Source of the DNA: Nitrospirota bacterium
Lineage (GTDB): Bacteria; Nitrospirota; Thermodesulfovibrionia; Thermodesulfovibrionales; Dissulfurispiraceae
Reading direction: 5' to 3'
NCBI GenBank assembly: GCA_016936655.1
Contig: JAFGXL010000037.1
Coordinates: 1-35,977, forward strand
Length of the DNA: 35,977 bases
Below are positions 9,116 to 17,661 of the stretch, piece by piece (the first letter of the stretch is position 1; each line of letters starts with the position of its first letter). The position numbers and the translations under genes are program-made. The notes beneath the pieces are model-generated. The model was not told the DNA's origin. It saw only the letters and a program-made list of their open reading frames with translations, and made no database searches.

Positions 9116-11201
9116 AAAAATCCTCTTGCCCAGTATGACATTCTTTACATGTCTCTTCTCGGTAATTATATTTTTTGCACACAATGCATTTTGCGATGAC
9201 AGCACAACAATAAAAGCAGAGAGCCTTGAATACATAAAATCCGAAGACAAATACATAGCGACCGGAAATGTTGTAATAGAAAGATCAGGCACAATTGTGA
9301 CTGCAGACAAGGCTGTAATGATTGAAATGACATCAGAAGCTGTTGTTGAGGGAAATGTAATACTGGAAGACCAAAAAGCATTTGTAAAATGCGAAAAAGC
9401 TGAAATCAACTTTGATAAAAAAACCGGCACTCTTTATAACGCAATAGTAATGCTGAAGGATCAGAAGCTTAACAGAGGCATACCTGAGATAGCCAACCTC
9501 AATCTTGATGAAGCTTCAGTTGTATCTGACTACTGGATAAAAAGCGATCATATACAAAAACTGGGTGAAGATCACTATTTCGCAAAGACAGCCCAGATGA
9601 CAACGTGTTCGCCTCCTTCATACACACAGCTTAGAATAGACAGATTCAAAGAGATGCCCCAAGAGGGACTCTTCTCTTCAGCCACACCTGACTGGTGCTT
9701 TAAGGGTGATAATGTAGACATCATCAGAGAAGACCGCATAAAAGCCACTAATGTGAGACTATCAGCAAAAGGACTGCCGGTATTATATACTCCTGCATTC
9801 TGGATGCCTGCTGATACATCCAGACACTCAGGACTTCTGATACCCACATTCGGCAACAGCACAACAAAAGGATTCCAGTTCAGTCCGTTATATTTCTGGG
9901 CTATTGACGAAAACAAGGATGCCACATTTGGACTCGACTACTACACAAAACGGGGAATAGGCAAAAGCATAGAGTATAGATTTGTTGATTTCAATAGCAA
10001 AGGCGCTTGGTACGCATACCACATACATGACAGGCATTTTAAAAAAGATTACTTACAACTTAAAGGATCTCATCAGCATGACTTCGGCAAAATGAAGGCC
10101 TTCGCAGATATAGATTATGTGAGCAGATATGACTTTTTTAAGGAATACGCAAGAAAACAGGAGACTGAAAGAATCCAAAAATATACTCAATCAACAATTG
10201 AGCTATCCGTACCTATGGATAGCTCAAGATTGTATCTGCTTGCACAGAAATGGATAGACCTAGAGACAGATGGCACAAAGGTTCCATTTAAACTGCCTGA
10301 GATCGGATATTTTATAAACGCAACAAAACTAGGACCTTTTATGTTCACAATGTCTACATCAGCAGCAAACTTCAGCAGCAGCGCTGCTCCAGCAGGACAG
10401 AGGCTTGACATAAATCCCACAATCTCGCACTCTTTTGGAAATGCAGTTCAGGTATTTCAGTCTGTCTCTCTCAGGGAAACCGCTTACTCGCTCAAAAACA
10501 ATACAAGCGCTGACAGCTCTCCACACAGAGAATATGTTGATTACAGGGCTAACGCTCTTACAAGATTTTATAAACGCTATTCATCATTTACTCATATAAT
10601 AGAGCCGTCAATCGAATACAGATATATCTCAAGCCAAAAAGAGCTACCGATTTTTGACTCTACAGAAACAGTTGCCCAGACATCTACTGGCAGCCTATCT
10701 CTTTTAAATGCATTCTCATTCAGACATCTCAGTCTATCAGCAAGACTGTCGCAACCATATAATCTTAGAACGAATGGAAACAAATTCTCAGCCACAACAA
10801 TAGAGCTAACAATGAGTGGCCCTTTTTCTTTAATATTCAGCACTAATCATAACTTCAGCACAGGCAGAACTGAAAATATTAATACTGATATATATTTCAG
10901 GCCGTTCGAAAAAACAACTATCAGCATAGGCGAGCGATACACAAGGGGATTTCCTGATCTTTTCCAGTATAGCGTAGGGCTTTCATCAATCATAACAAAA
11001 AAATGGAGCCTCGCCTCAAACATACTGTACGACCTTAAAGGCGGAGGCATGAGAGACTCTAATATTAAAATAATCTACAGACAGCAGTGCTGGGCTCTTG
11101 TCTCGCACTTTTCAAGAACGCCTGGAGACAATGTGAGACCTGCAGAATACAAATATATGTTCATCATTGAGCTGTTAGGGGTTGGAGGCATCAGGATTTA
11201 A
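9093..11201 (+). CDS. lptD: LPS-assembly outer-membrane protein LptD
   Basis: A 702-residue LptD (formerly Imp/OstA). A signal peptide with a basic start (MTLQKNYKKI), a hydrophobic core at about 16-30 and a likely cut near AFC/DD is followed by an OstA beta-jellyroll domain (about 36-140) and the long beta-barrel domain. The segment TCSPPS...PDWCF, then YTPAFWMPAD and HSGLLIPTFGNS, is characteristic of the LptD barrel entry. Cys residues occur in these two motifs and near the C-terminus (CWALVSHF), so the disulfide-controlled assembly known in E. coli may be simplified here. It inserts LPS into the outer leaflet with LptE; no lptE is visible nearby. The gene overlaps folC by 23 nt and its TAA overlaps the truB ATG (TAATG). 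No clear ribosome site precedes ATG 9093. Confidence 0.93.
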   Translation: MTLQKNYKKILLPSMTFFTCLFSVIIFFAHNAFCDDSTTIKAESLEYIKSEDKYIATGNVVIERSGTIVTADKAVMIEMTSEAVVEGNVILEDQKAFVKCEKAEINFDKKTGTLYNAIVMLKDQKLNRGIPEIANLNLDEASVVSDYWIKSDHIQKLGEDHYFAKTAQMTTCSPPSYTQLRIDRFKEMPQEGLFSSATPDWCFKGDNVDIIREDRIKATNVRLSAKGLPVLYTPAFWMPADTSRHSGLLIPTFGNSTTKGFQFSPLYFWAIDENKDATFGLDYYTKRGIGKSIEYRFVDFNSKGAWYAYHIHDRHFKKDYLQLKGSHQHDFGKMKAFADIDYVSRYDFFKEYARKQETERIQKYTQSTIELSVPMDSSRLYLLAQKWIDLETDGTKVPFKLPEIGYFINATKLGPFMFTMSTSAANFSSSAAPAGQRLDINPTISHSFGNAVQVFQSVSLRETAYSLKNNTSADSSPHREYVDYRANALTRFYKRYSSFTHIIEPSIEYRYISSQKELPIFDSTETVAQTSTGSLSLLNAFSFRHLSLSARLSQPYNLRTNGNKFSATTIELTMSGPFSLIFSTNHNFSTGRTENINTDIYFRPFEKTTISIGERYTRGFPDLFQYSVGLSSIITKKWSLASNILYDLKGGGMRDSNIKIIYRQQCWALVSHFSRTPGDNVRPAEYKYMFIIELLGVGGIRI

Positions 11202-12070
11202 TGCATATTGTTGTTAATCTGGACAAGCCCTTAGGCATCACTTCACAAGAGGCTGTAACTGCGATAAAAAAAATATTTAAATGCCGCAAGGCTGGACATG
11301 CCGGTACTCTGGATCCGCTAGCTACAGGCGTGCTTATAGTTTGCCTGAACGAAGCTACAAAAATAACAGGATACCTTGCAGGACTTGATAAAGAGTACAT
11401 CATAACAGGAAAGCTTGGAGAAACTACTGATACATATGACTCTGAGGGTAGTATAACCTCCACACGCGACTACAGAAGCACAACTGGGGCAGATCTGATC
11501 GCTGCACTGGAGCATTTTAAGGGCGAAACACTGCAGATGCCTCCCGCATATTCAGCGATAAAGAAAAATGGAGAGCCGCTTTACAAACTCGCAAGAAAAG
11601 GGATCGTTCCTATGGTAGAGCCCAGAAGAGTGCGGATGGATAAAATAGAGCTCCTCTCTTTTACCCCCCCGCACTTTAAACTAAAAGTTAGATGCTCTAA
11701 AGGCACATATATGAGATCATTATGTTTTGATCTTGGAGAATTGCTCGGCTGCGGAGCTCATATTACGCAGCTCAGGCGCACCAGCACTGGCATATTCAGC
11801 ATAGAGAGATCAGCGCTTCTTGAAGAGCTGCCAGCAAAAACAGAAGCTCTTATGGATATAAATTCTGCCCTCTCCCACCTGAAAGACATTTCACTGGACG
11901 GCAGCGACCTTAAACTCGCTAAGAACGGAAACCCTGTTAAAATGCCGACTGTGTTGGCTCTGCAAGATGGCGAGCATGTAAAGCTTAAACATGCTGAATC
12001 AAGGAATGTTTTTGGCATAGCAAAGTCGGTCGGAGACTCGCTAAAAATAGAGCGTTTGTTTAATATATAG
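11201..12070 (+). CDS. truB: tRNA pseudouridine(55) synthase
   Basis: A 289-residue TruB. The catalytic Asp38 lies in the signature GHAGTLDPLATGVL, and KGTYMRSLCFDLG and QLRRTSTGIF match the RNA-binding core. A short PUA-like C-terminal domain spans about 235-289. The enzyme converts U55 in the T-loop of tRNAs to pseudouridine. The ATG shares one base with the lptD stop (TAATG), and the gene is the last of the trpB-to-truB run. No obvious terminator follows; purB starts 67 nt later with its own strong ribosome site. TruB more often sits with rbfA, infB and rpsO, so this lptD-truB linkage is less usual. Confidence 0.96.
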   Translation: MHIVVNLDKPLGITSQEAVTAIKKIFKCRKAGHAGTLDPLATGVLIVCLNEATKITGYLAGLDKEYIITGKLGETTDTYDSEGSITSTRDYRSTTGADLIAALEHFKGETLQMPPAYSAIKKNGEPLYKLARKGIVPMVEPRRVRMDKIELLSFTPPHFKLKVRCSKGTYMRSLCFDLGELLGCGAHITQLRRTSTGIFSIERSALLEELPAKTEALMDINSALSHLKDISLDGSDLKLAKNGNPVKMPTVLALQDGEHVKLKHAESRNVFGIAKSVGDSLKIERLFNI

Positions 12071-12094
12071 ATTGCCTGAATATACCTAATTCTT

Positions 12095-12108
12095 AACAAA
12101 ATTTTGTT
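12095..12108. promoter_or_regulatory. Perfect 14-bp palindrome upstream of purB
   Basis: AACAAAATTTTGTT is a perfect inverted repeat in the 67-nt truB-purB spacer, about 30 nt before the purB start. Its size and position would suit a dimeric repressor site. AT-rich palindromes also arise by chance and I see no second copy in the window. Confidence 0.3.
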
Positions 12109-12137
12109 GAAATCATAATGATAATAAGGAGGAGTTA

Positions 12138-13430
12138 ATGATACAGAGATACACAAGACCTGAGATGGGCAGACTATGGAACCAGGAGAACAGATACAAA
12201 AAATGGCTCGATGTTGAGCTGGCCGCGTGTGAAGCATGGGCAGAGCTGGGCGAGATACCTGCTGATGCACTCGCCACAATAAAGGAAAAAGCTGCTTTTG
12301 ACACAGTAAAAATTGATGAGATCGAAAAAACAGTAAAACATGATGTGATAGCCTTTCTCACCTCTGTTGCCGAGCATATCGGCCCTGATTCCCGCTTTGT
12401 GCATAAAGGACTCACCTCATCGGATGTTGTAGACACATCCCTCTCTCTGCTTATGCGTGAGGCAGCTGACATAATCATTAACGACCTTAAGGCTCTTGGA
12501 GATGTACTGAAGGAGCAGGCTCTTAAAAATAAAGATGTAGCGTGCATGGGCAGAAGCCACGGTGTGCATGCTGAGCCTATGACCTTTGGACTGAAATTCG
12601 CGCTCTGGTACCAGGATCTTAACAGAAACCTGGCACGCATGCAAAAGGCCAGAGAAACAATAAATGTTGGTAAAATTTCCGGAGCTGTAGGCACATTTTC
12701 GAACCTGCCTCCTGAGCTTGAGGAGAAGGTATGCGCAAAGCTAGGCCTAACTCCCGAGCCTGTTGCAACACAGGTAATCCAGCGCGACAGACATGCTGAA
12801 TACATGACGGCTCTTGCACTTATCGCAGCATCTATTGAAAAGATTTCTGTAGAGATAAGACATCTGCAGAGAACAGAGGTGCGAGAGGCTGAAGAGCCAT
12901 TTACATCTGGGCAGAAAGGCTCATCAGCAATGCCTCATAAGAGAAACCCTGTAGGAGCTGAAAATCTTTCTGGCCTCGCCAGAGTCGTCAGGACAAACGC
13001 ACTTGCAGCTATAGAAAACATAGCTCTGTGGCATGAACGAGACATATCTCATTCGTCTGTAGAGAGGATAATAATACCTGACAGCACCATCCTTGTAGAT
13101 TACATGCTTAATCGCATAACCGGCATGCTCAGAAATATGTATATATACCCAGAAAGAATGAAAGAAAATATGGCCAGAAGCTTTGGCCTCTTCAATTCTC
13201 AGAGAGTAATGCTTGCGCTCACAGAAAAGGGCATAACCAGAGAAGACGCATACGCTCTTGTTCAGGCAAATGCGATGAAGAGCTGGTCAAATGCAGAAAG
13301 CTTTCTCGATCTGCTGCTTTCTGACAAAGAGATCGCAAAGCATATTACCCCTGATGAGCTGAAGAATATATTTGATACGAAATACTATCTCAGAAATATT
13401 GACTTTGTTTTCAAGAGGGCTTTTGAATAA
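12138..13430 (+). CDS. purB: Adenylosuccinate lyase
   Basis: A 430-residue member of the fumarase/aspartase superfamily. The signature loop SSAMPHKRNP lies near 256-265, TSSDVVDTS and GRSHGVHAEPMTFG hold the conserved active-site histidine and serine/threonine residues, and the all-helical body has normal length. It catalyses two purine steps, SAICAR to AICAR plus fumarate and adenylosuccinate to AMP plus fumarate. ATG 12138 is preceded by AAGGAGGAG at good spacing. It appears to be monocistronic: the spacer before it carries a palindrome and a strong terminator follows directly. Confidence 0.97.
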   Translation: MIQRYTRPEMGRLWNQENRYKKWLDVELAACEAWAELGEIPADALATIKEKAAFDTVKIDEIEKTVKHDVIAFLTSVAEHIGPDSRFVHKGLTSSDVVDTSLSLLMREAADIIINDLKALGDVLKEQALKNKDVACMGRSHGVHAEPMTFGLKFALWYQDLNRNLARMQKARETINVGKISGAVGTFSNLPPELEEKVCAKLGLTPEPVATQVIQRDRHAEYMTALALIAASIEKISVEIRHLQRTEVREAEEPFTSGQKGSSAMPHKRNPVGAENLSGLARVVRTNALAAIENIALWHERDISHSSVERIIIPDSTILVDYMLNRITGMLRNMYIYPERMKENMARSFGLFNSQRVMLALTEKGITREDAYALVQANAMKSWSNAESFLDLLLSDKEIAKHITPDELKNIFDTKYYLRNIDFVFKRAFE

Positions 13431-13437
13431 AAACATA

Positions 13438-13469
13438 ACCGCCAAAAGTTTACTTTTGGCGGTTTGTTC
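13438..13469 (+). terminator. Rho-independent terminator of purB
   Basis: ACCGCCAAAAGT (13438-13449) pairs perfectly with ACTTTTGGCGGT (13452-13463) and is followed by the modest T-rich tract TTGTT. It starts 8 nt after the purB stop. The T-run is short, so some read-through into the next gene is possible. Confidence 0.8.
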
Positions 13470-13489
13470 CTGTATTCTTTAAATCTGAA

Positions 13490-14140
13490 ATGATAGACCT
13501 TCATACACATACAATATTCAGCGACGGCGAGCTGATACCATCTGAACTTATCAGAAGGGCCTCAGCAAATGGATACAGAGCGCTAGCGATTACTGACCAT
13601 ATGGACCAGTCAAATCTGGACTTTGCTCTGCCCAGAATTCTGAAGGCTCTTGAGAAAATGAAAAAGCATCTGCCTATGCCTGTCATAGCCGGAGCTGAGC
13701 TGACACATGTGCCCCCTGCGCTAATCCCTGAACTAATCAAGGAAGCAAGAGCACTAGGCGCAGGCATTGTAGTGGTGCATGGAGAAACAATTGTGGAGCC
13801 TGTAGCAGAAGGCACAAACAGGGCTGCAATAGAAGGAGGCGCTGATATACTTGCGCACCCCGGACTTATTACAAAAGAGGATGTTGTTCTTGCCAAAGAG
13901 CGTGGAGTACATCTTGAAATAACAGCAAGAAGGGGGCACAGCATCTCAAACGGCCATGTAGCCAAGATGGCTCTGCACTATGGAACCAAGATGGTTCTCA
14001 ATACTGACTCTCATGCACCGTCTGACCTCATAACCAAAGACTTTGGGATAAAGGTGCTGCTTTCAGCTGGGATTGCACCTGAGAATGTTGACGAGGTATT
14101 CATTAACTCAGCAGAACTGGTTAAAAAAACTACAAAATAA
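13490..14140 (+). CDS. PHP-domain metal-dependent phosphoesterase, histidinol-phosphatase family
   Basis: A 216-residue single-domain PHP protein with a full metal-ligand set: H5 and H7 (DLHTH), D12, H37 (ITDH), E70, H97 (VVHGE), H123 (AHPG), and D173/H175 (NTDSH). Such stand-alone proteins hydrolyse phosphomonoesters or nucleotides at a trinuclear metal site; the substrate here is unknown, and histidinol phosphate is only one option. ATG 13490 has no ribosome site and lies 11 nt after TATTCT (13473-13478), itself just beyond the purB terminator, so the mRNA may start within a few bases of the codon. The TPR gene follows after 28 nt, probably in the same transcript. Confidence 0.88.
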   Translation: MIDLHTHTIFSDGELIPSELIRRASANGYRALAITDHMDQSNLDFALPRILKALEKMKKHLPMPVIAGAELTHVPPALIPELIKEARALGAGIVVVHGETIVEPVAEGTNRAAIEGGADILAHPGLITKEDVVLAKERGVHLEITARRGHSISNGHVAKMALHYGTKMVLNTDSHAPSDLITKDFGIKVLLSAGIAPENVDEVFINSAELVKKTTK

Positions 14141-14168
14141 TTATTCAGGATATAGAGGAGGATTTTAG

Positions 14169-14852
14169 ATGCCAAAAACTATAAAAAAACACACAACATA
14201 TTCAACTCATGATCATACTGTGCAAGAGAGCATAGCTGACCTCAGAGACAAGTTTAAGGAAAAGCAGAAGCTTATGGTCGCAATACTTGCGGGATTCATA
14301 GCCATACTTATTGGCATAATCGGATATATAAGTTACAACTCTTACACAGCAAACAAAGCTCTGGAGCTGGAATCAGAAGCTTATAAAATTCTTTATGCTG
14401 ATTTTCAGACGCAGCCGATGGCTCCTGAGGACAGGATTAAAAAAGCGATGGAGCTTTTCAAAAAATCATATGATGTTAAAAAGAGACCGCATGTGCTTTT
14501 TATGATAGCCAATTGCCATTATGAGCTTGGACAATATGATGAAGCCATAAAAAATCTTCTCGATCTTACAGACAGGGACAGTGACCCGCTTATAGCTCCT
14601 CTTGCAAGATACAAGATGGCGATGACATACATAAAAAAAGATGACAAGCCAAAGGCCTTCAGTATGTTCGCTGTGCTCAGCTCATTGAATGAAACAGTAG
14701 CTTTTCAGGATCTTTCTCTTTTCGAAAACGCAAAGCTGCTTGATGAGGCAGGAAAAACAGAAGAGGCTAAAGCAAAATATAACGAGCTTATTACAAAGTT
14801 TCCGCAGTCGCCGCTTGCAGAAGAAGCAAAGAAAGCTCTCGCTGGAAAATAA
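14169..14852 (+). CDS. Membrane-anchored tetratricopeptide-repeat protein
   Basis: A 227-residue protein with a basic cytoplasmic N-terminus (about 1-35), a single transmembrane helix at about 36-55 (LMVAILAGFIAILIGIIGY) and a probably periplasmic domain with TPR-like helices. Repeat-like segments include PHVLFMIANCHYELGQYDEAIKN and the closing KTEEAKAKYNELITKFPQSP. The layout resembles YfgM-like or other TolA-associated TPR anchors, which act as chaperone or assembly partners, but sequence alone does not fix a role. GAGGAGG upstream of ATG 14169 supports the start. It closes the two-gene unit with the PHP gene and ends at a strong bidirectional hairpin. Confidence 0.8.
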   Translation: MPKTIKKHTTYSTHDHTVQESIADLRDKFKEKQKLMVAILAGFIAILIGIIGYISYNSYTANKALELESEAYKILYADFQTQPMAPEDRIKKAMELFKKSYDVKKRPHVLFMIANCHYELGQYDEAIKNLLDLTDRDSDPLIAPLARYKMAMTYIKKDDKPKAFSMFAVLSSLNETVAFQDLSLFENAKLLDEAGKTEEAKAKYNELITKFPQSPLAEEAKKALAGK

Positions 14853-14858
14853 AACCTC

Positions 14859-14890
14859 ATCAGGAGCATGCCTGAAGGCATGCTCCTGAT
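14859..14890. terminator. Bidirectional terminator between TPR gene and mltD
   Basis: ATCAGGAGCATGCC (14859-14872) and GGCATGCTCCTGAT (14877-14890) form a perfect 14-bp stem with loop TGAA. The plus side is followed by CAAATCTTTTT; read on the minus strand the stem is followed by GAGGTTTTATTTT. It serves two convergent genes, and its right arm includes one base of the mltD stop codon. Confidence 0.88.
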
Positions 14891-16407
14891 CAAATCTTTT
14901 TCGTCCTGCTTTTCTGTTTGCCAGTCTTTTTAATACTCTTCTTTCCACTCACCAGCTTCTTCTTGACTGATGTTTTTTTCTTGCTCTTTTTGGCAGTCCT
15001 AACCACCTTCTTTTTATTGGTCATCTTGTCATCAAGATCAGGCGCATACTTGCCGTCAGGCGGTAGCAACAAGACCTCTCCGGCACTAAGCCTCTCTATG
15101 CCGCCCAGTGAATTCATAGCCAGCAGCGCCTGAATGGGAGTATCTGTTTTTTTGGATATTTTTTTAATCGTGTCTCCTTTTTTTACAACATACTTTTCTA
15201 CACTGAAGAGATCTTCTTCTGGAACCTCATTAAAGTTGTCCATAAAAAATTCTTTTGTTCCGGCAGGTATTCTTACTTTATAGTTCTGAAGGTTTGGCGG
15301 GGTAGACCATCTACGCAGCTCAGGATTAAGTTCCCTTATTTCCGCAACTGTTGTGTCAGCGCATGCGGCTATAACCTGCAGATCAACCGGCCTCTTTAGT
15401 TCCACCTCATCAAAATCCATAGGCTGGTGCAGCTCGAGTTCAGTAAATCCATGGTCTTCAGGAGTATTGGCTATAGTTGCTGCAGCTATAAAACGAGGCA
15501 CATAATTCCTCGTCTCCAATGGCAACTGATTTTTATTCAAAAGCTCCCAATAATCATTGGCATTATTTTTTTTAAGTGTCCGTGCTACCCTGCCCTCTCC
15601 AGCGTTGTATGCTGCAAGGGCGAGCTTCCATGAGCCAAACATCTTGTAAAGATCATTAAGGTAGTCAGCAGCTGCCCTTGTGGATTTCACAGGATCCTTT
15701 CTCTCATCCCTCCACCAATCAATAACCAGCCCGTACCTCTTAGCTGTTCCTGATATAAACTGCCACGGACCTACAGCTCTGGCCTTTGAATAAGCATTTG
15801 TATTGAATCCGCTCTCTATCAACGGTAAAAACACAAGTTCATCGGGCATCTTCCGCTCTTTCAAAACACCCTTCATTATCTCAATGTACTTTGCTGACCT
15901 CTCAAGCCATACAGAAAAACGCTCTCTTATCGTCTCTTTAAAAAGTACAAAACTCCTGTCTATAGCCTTTATCCCCTTTTCATCCTGCGGATAAGACATA
16001 GATAGCGGAAGCTGCTGTGAAGCATCTGCCTGTTTTATAACAGGCTGGCCAGCAAACGGATCGTTGTCTGTTTTGGAAACTGACAGGTCTTCCTCTTGAT
16101 TGCTCCCTGTCTTATGTTTTGCGCGACGGGGTTTATCCTTGCCATCAGATATGGTATCAGACACTTCAGATGTTTTACTGTTTATGCTGTCCTGTCTTTC
16201 ATCATACATGTCAATCTGGGGGAAGGTAATCTCTATTTCAGGCTTTGAAAGCTCTAGATTAGGTGCAGATTCAGAGATTATTGATACATTATTCTCAGGC
16301 TTTGGCAACTGGAGCTGTATCCCTGCCTGATCCTCAGCATTTGCTGAAGCAGAGATTAAAAAAAACGCAGACAGATAGAATATTAGCAGCCCCAAGCATC
16401 GTATCAT
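14890..16407 (-). CDS. mltD: Membrane-bound lytic murein transglycosylase D-like protein
   Basis: A 505-residue MltD-type enzyme. A signal peptide ends near ANA/ED (residue 24); it has no lipobox. A low-complexity linker (25-150) leads to the SLT goose-lysozyme-like domain (about 160-320) with catalytic Glu198 in PLIESGF, then YSKARAVGPWQF and AYNAGEG. One clear LysM repeat (about 404-449, YVVKKGDTIKKIS) binds peptidoglycan, with a weaker LysM-like segment at about 340-382. The last 42 residues are almost all Lys, Arg, Ser and Thr, an unusual cationic tail that may bind acidic wall or LPS groups. The enzyme cleaves murein with formation of 1,6-anhydromuramic ends. ATG 16407 has no ribosome site but lies 9 nt after an exact TATAAT. 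Confidence 0.92.
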   Translation of the reverse strand: MIRCLGLLIFYLSAFFLISASANAEDQAGIQLQLPKPENNVSIISESAPNLELSKPEIEITFPQIDMYDERQDSINSKTSEVSDTISDGKDKPRRAKHKTGSNQEEDLSVSKTDNDPFAGQPVIKQADASQQLPLSMSYPQDEKGIKAIDRSFVLFKETIRERFSVWLERSAKYIEIMKGVLKERKMPDELVFLPLIESGFNTNAYSKARAVGPWQFISGTAKRYGLVIDWWRDERKDPVKSTRAAADYLNDLYKMFGSWKLALAAYNAGEGRVARTLKKNNANDYWELLNKNQLPLETRNYVPRFIAAATIANTPEDHGFTELELHQPMDFDEVELKRPVDLQVIAACADTTVAEIRELNPELRRWSTPPNLQNYKVRIPAGTKEFFMDNFNEVPEEDLFSVEKYVVKKGDTIKKISKKTDTPIQALLAMNSLGGIERLSAGEVLLLPPDGKYAPDLDDKMTNKKKVVRTAKKSKKKTSVKKKLVSGKKSIKKTGKQKSRTKKI

Positions 16408-16416
16408 TAGTTAAAT

Positions 16417-16422
16417 ATTATA
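16417..16422 (-). promoter_or_regulatory. -10 box directly upstream of mltD
   Basis: On the minus strand TATAAT (16422-16417) is followed by 9 nt and then the mltD ATG. Transcription starting 7 nt beyond the box would leave about a 3-nt leader, and no Shine-Dalgarno sequence is present. No good -35 hexamer is visible, so support is from the -10 and spacing only. Confidence 0.45.
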
Positions 16423-16481
16423 ATCTTTATGCTGGGCTAATTTCCTGCTTACGATTATGATGATACATAAAGGCAGCCAGA

Positions 16482-17639
16482 CTACGCTGTCTTTGCTGCC
16501 CGCTTCTCCTCTGCTTTTTTAATAATCTCGGCTGAGTTGAAAGCTCCATCAATCGCCTGAACAGGGCATTTGGCAACACATATGCCGCAGCCTATGCATT
16601 TGTCAGCATCAACCATATGCTTTTTCTTCTGCTCTCCTGTTATAGCGCTTACAGGACAGACCTTTGCGCATATGCCGCAGCCTATGCATTTGTCTGTAAT
16701 AAATGCCTTTGTCCTTACAGGAAGCATATCAACAATAGCCTTAGTTGGGCAGACAGCCACACATAGACCGCAAACACGGCATTTCGAAAGATCAATAACA
16801 GAGCAGTTTTTTTCTATTTTAGGCGCATCAAACGGACAGATCTTTACACACTTTCCACAGGCTATACATCCTGCATCGCAATGCTTTCTTGTATCAGCAC
16901 CCTTATCTTTTGAATGGCACGCTACAAGCACCATCTTTGAAGCAGGCAACACCTCTATAACATTTTTTGGACATGCCTCTTCGCATTTTCTGCATCCAGT
17001 ACATTTCTGTATATCAACTACAGGCAGTCCGTTATCACCCATATGAAGCGCGTCAAAAGGACATACTCTTACACATGTCCCATAGCCAAGACATCCGTAA
17101 ATACAGGCTTTGTCTCCGCCGCCTGCAAGTACAGCAGCCCTGCAGTCTTCAAAACCTTCATACTTGAAGCGCCTTTGGGAGTTATTGGTTCCTCCCTGGC
17201 ACATTATTCTTGCGTAAATTGGCTCTCTAGCCTCAGCTGTCTTGCCCGTGATTAAAGCCACAGCCTTTGTGCAGCGCTCACCGCCTGGAGTACAGAGATT
17301 AGGAGCAACATTTGGGTCATTGACTACAGCCTCTGCATACTGTTCGCAGCCAGCATATCCGCAGGCGCCGCAATGGGCATTAGCCAGCACTCCTTTGACC
17401 TGTTCAATTTTTGGATTAACTTTTACAGCAAACCTCTTTGCTGCCATCGCGAGGCCCAATCCAAAAACAGTAGCTATGCCTGCAAGGAAAATAAATGTGA
17501 ACTTAAGAACAGGAACTATATCAATGCTCTCCTTCACATCTATAGCTCCGCCGACACCAGCCTGCGGCAATATAAAACGCCAGATATCGGTCTGGGCTGC
17601 TGCTCTAAATATTTCTTCTATCAGTTTCTGTATATCCAT
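16482..17639 (-). CDS. rnfB: Rnf complex subunit RnfB, extended polyferredoxin type
   Basis: A 385-residue RnfB. After an N-terminal extension of about 43 residues comes one membrane helix (about 45-66), then the RnfB Fe-S domain (C90, C93, C98, C116). Six ferredoxin-type cysteine motifs follow: C179/183/189/193, C213/216/219/223, C258/261/264/268, C287/290/293/297, C318/321/324/328 and C348/351/354/358. That suggests seven [4Fe-4S] clusters, against three in the shorter proteobacterial RnfB. RnfB is the likely ferredoxin-docking, electron-entry subunit on the cytoplasmic face. A GTG two codons upstream (17645) is in frame, but ATG 17639 is chosen because AAAGGTG lies 5 nt before it. Last gene of rnfCDGEAB. 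Confidence 0.95.
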   Translation of the reverse strand: MDIQKLIEEIFRAAAQTDIWRFILPQAGVGGAIDVKESIDIVPVLKFTFIFLAGIATVFGLGLAMAAKRFAVKVNPKIEQVKGVLANAHCGACGYAGCEQYAEAVVNDPNVAPNLCTPGGERCTKAVALITGKTAEAREPIYARIMCQGGTNNSQRRFKYEGFEDCRAAVLAGGGDKACIYGCLGYGTCVRVCPFDALHMGDNGLPVVDIQKCTGCRKCEEACPKNVIEVLPASKMVLVACHSKDKGADTRKHCDAGCIACGKCVKICPFDAPKIEKNCSVIDLSKCRVCGLCVAVCPTKAIVDMLPVRTKAFITDKCIGCGICAKVCPVSAITGEQKKKHMVDADKCIGCGICVAKCPVQAIDGAFNSAEIIKKAEEKRAAKTA

Positions 17640-17661
17640 GTTCACCTTTCAGCAGTCCTTT

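Noticed and set aside
12113-12805. Minus-strand frame of 230 codons opposite purB
   Set aside because: Shadow of purB, Ser/Arg-rich with no recognisable domain.
16408-16481. Terminator after rnfB
   Set aside because: I looked for a hairpin with a T-tract between rnfB and mltD and found none; only the mltD -10 box is supported.
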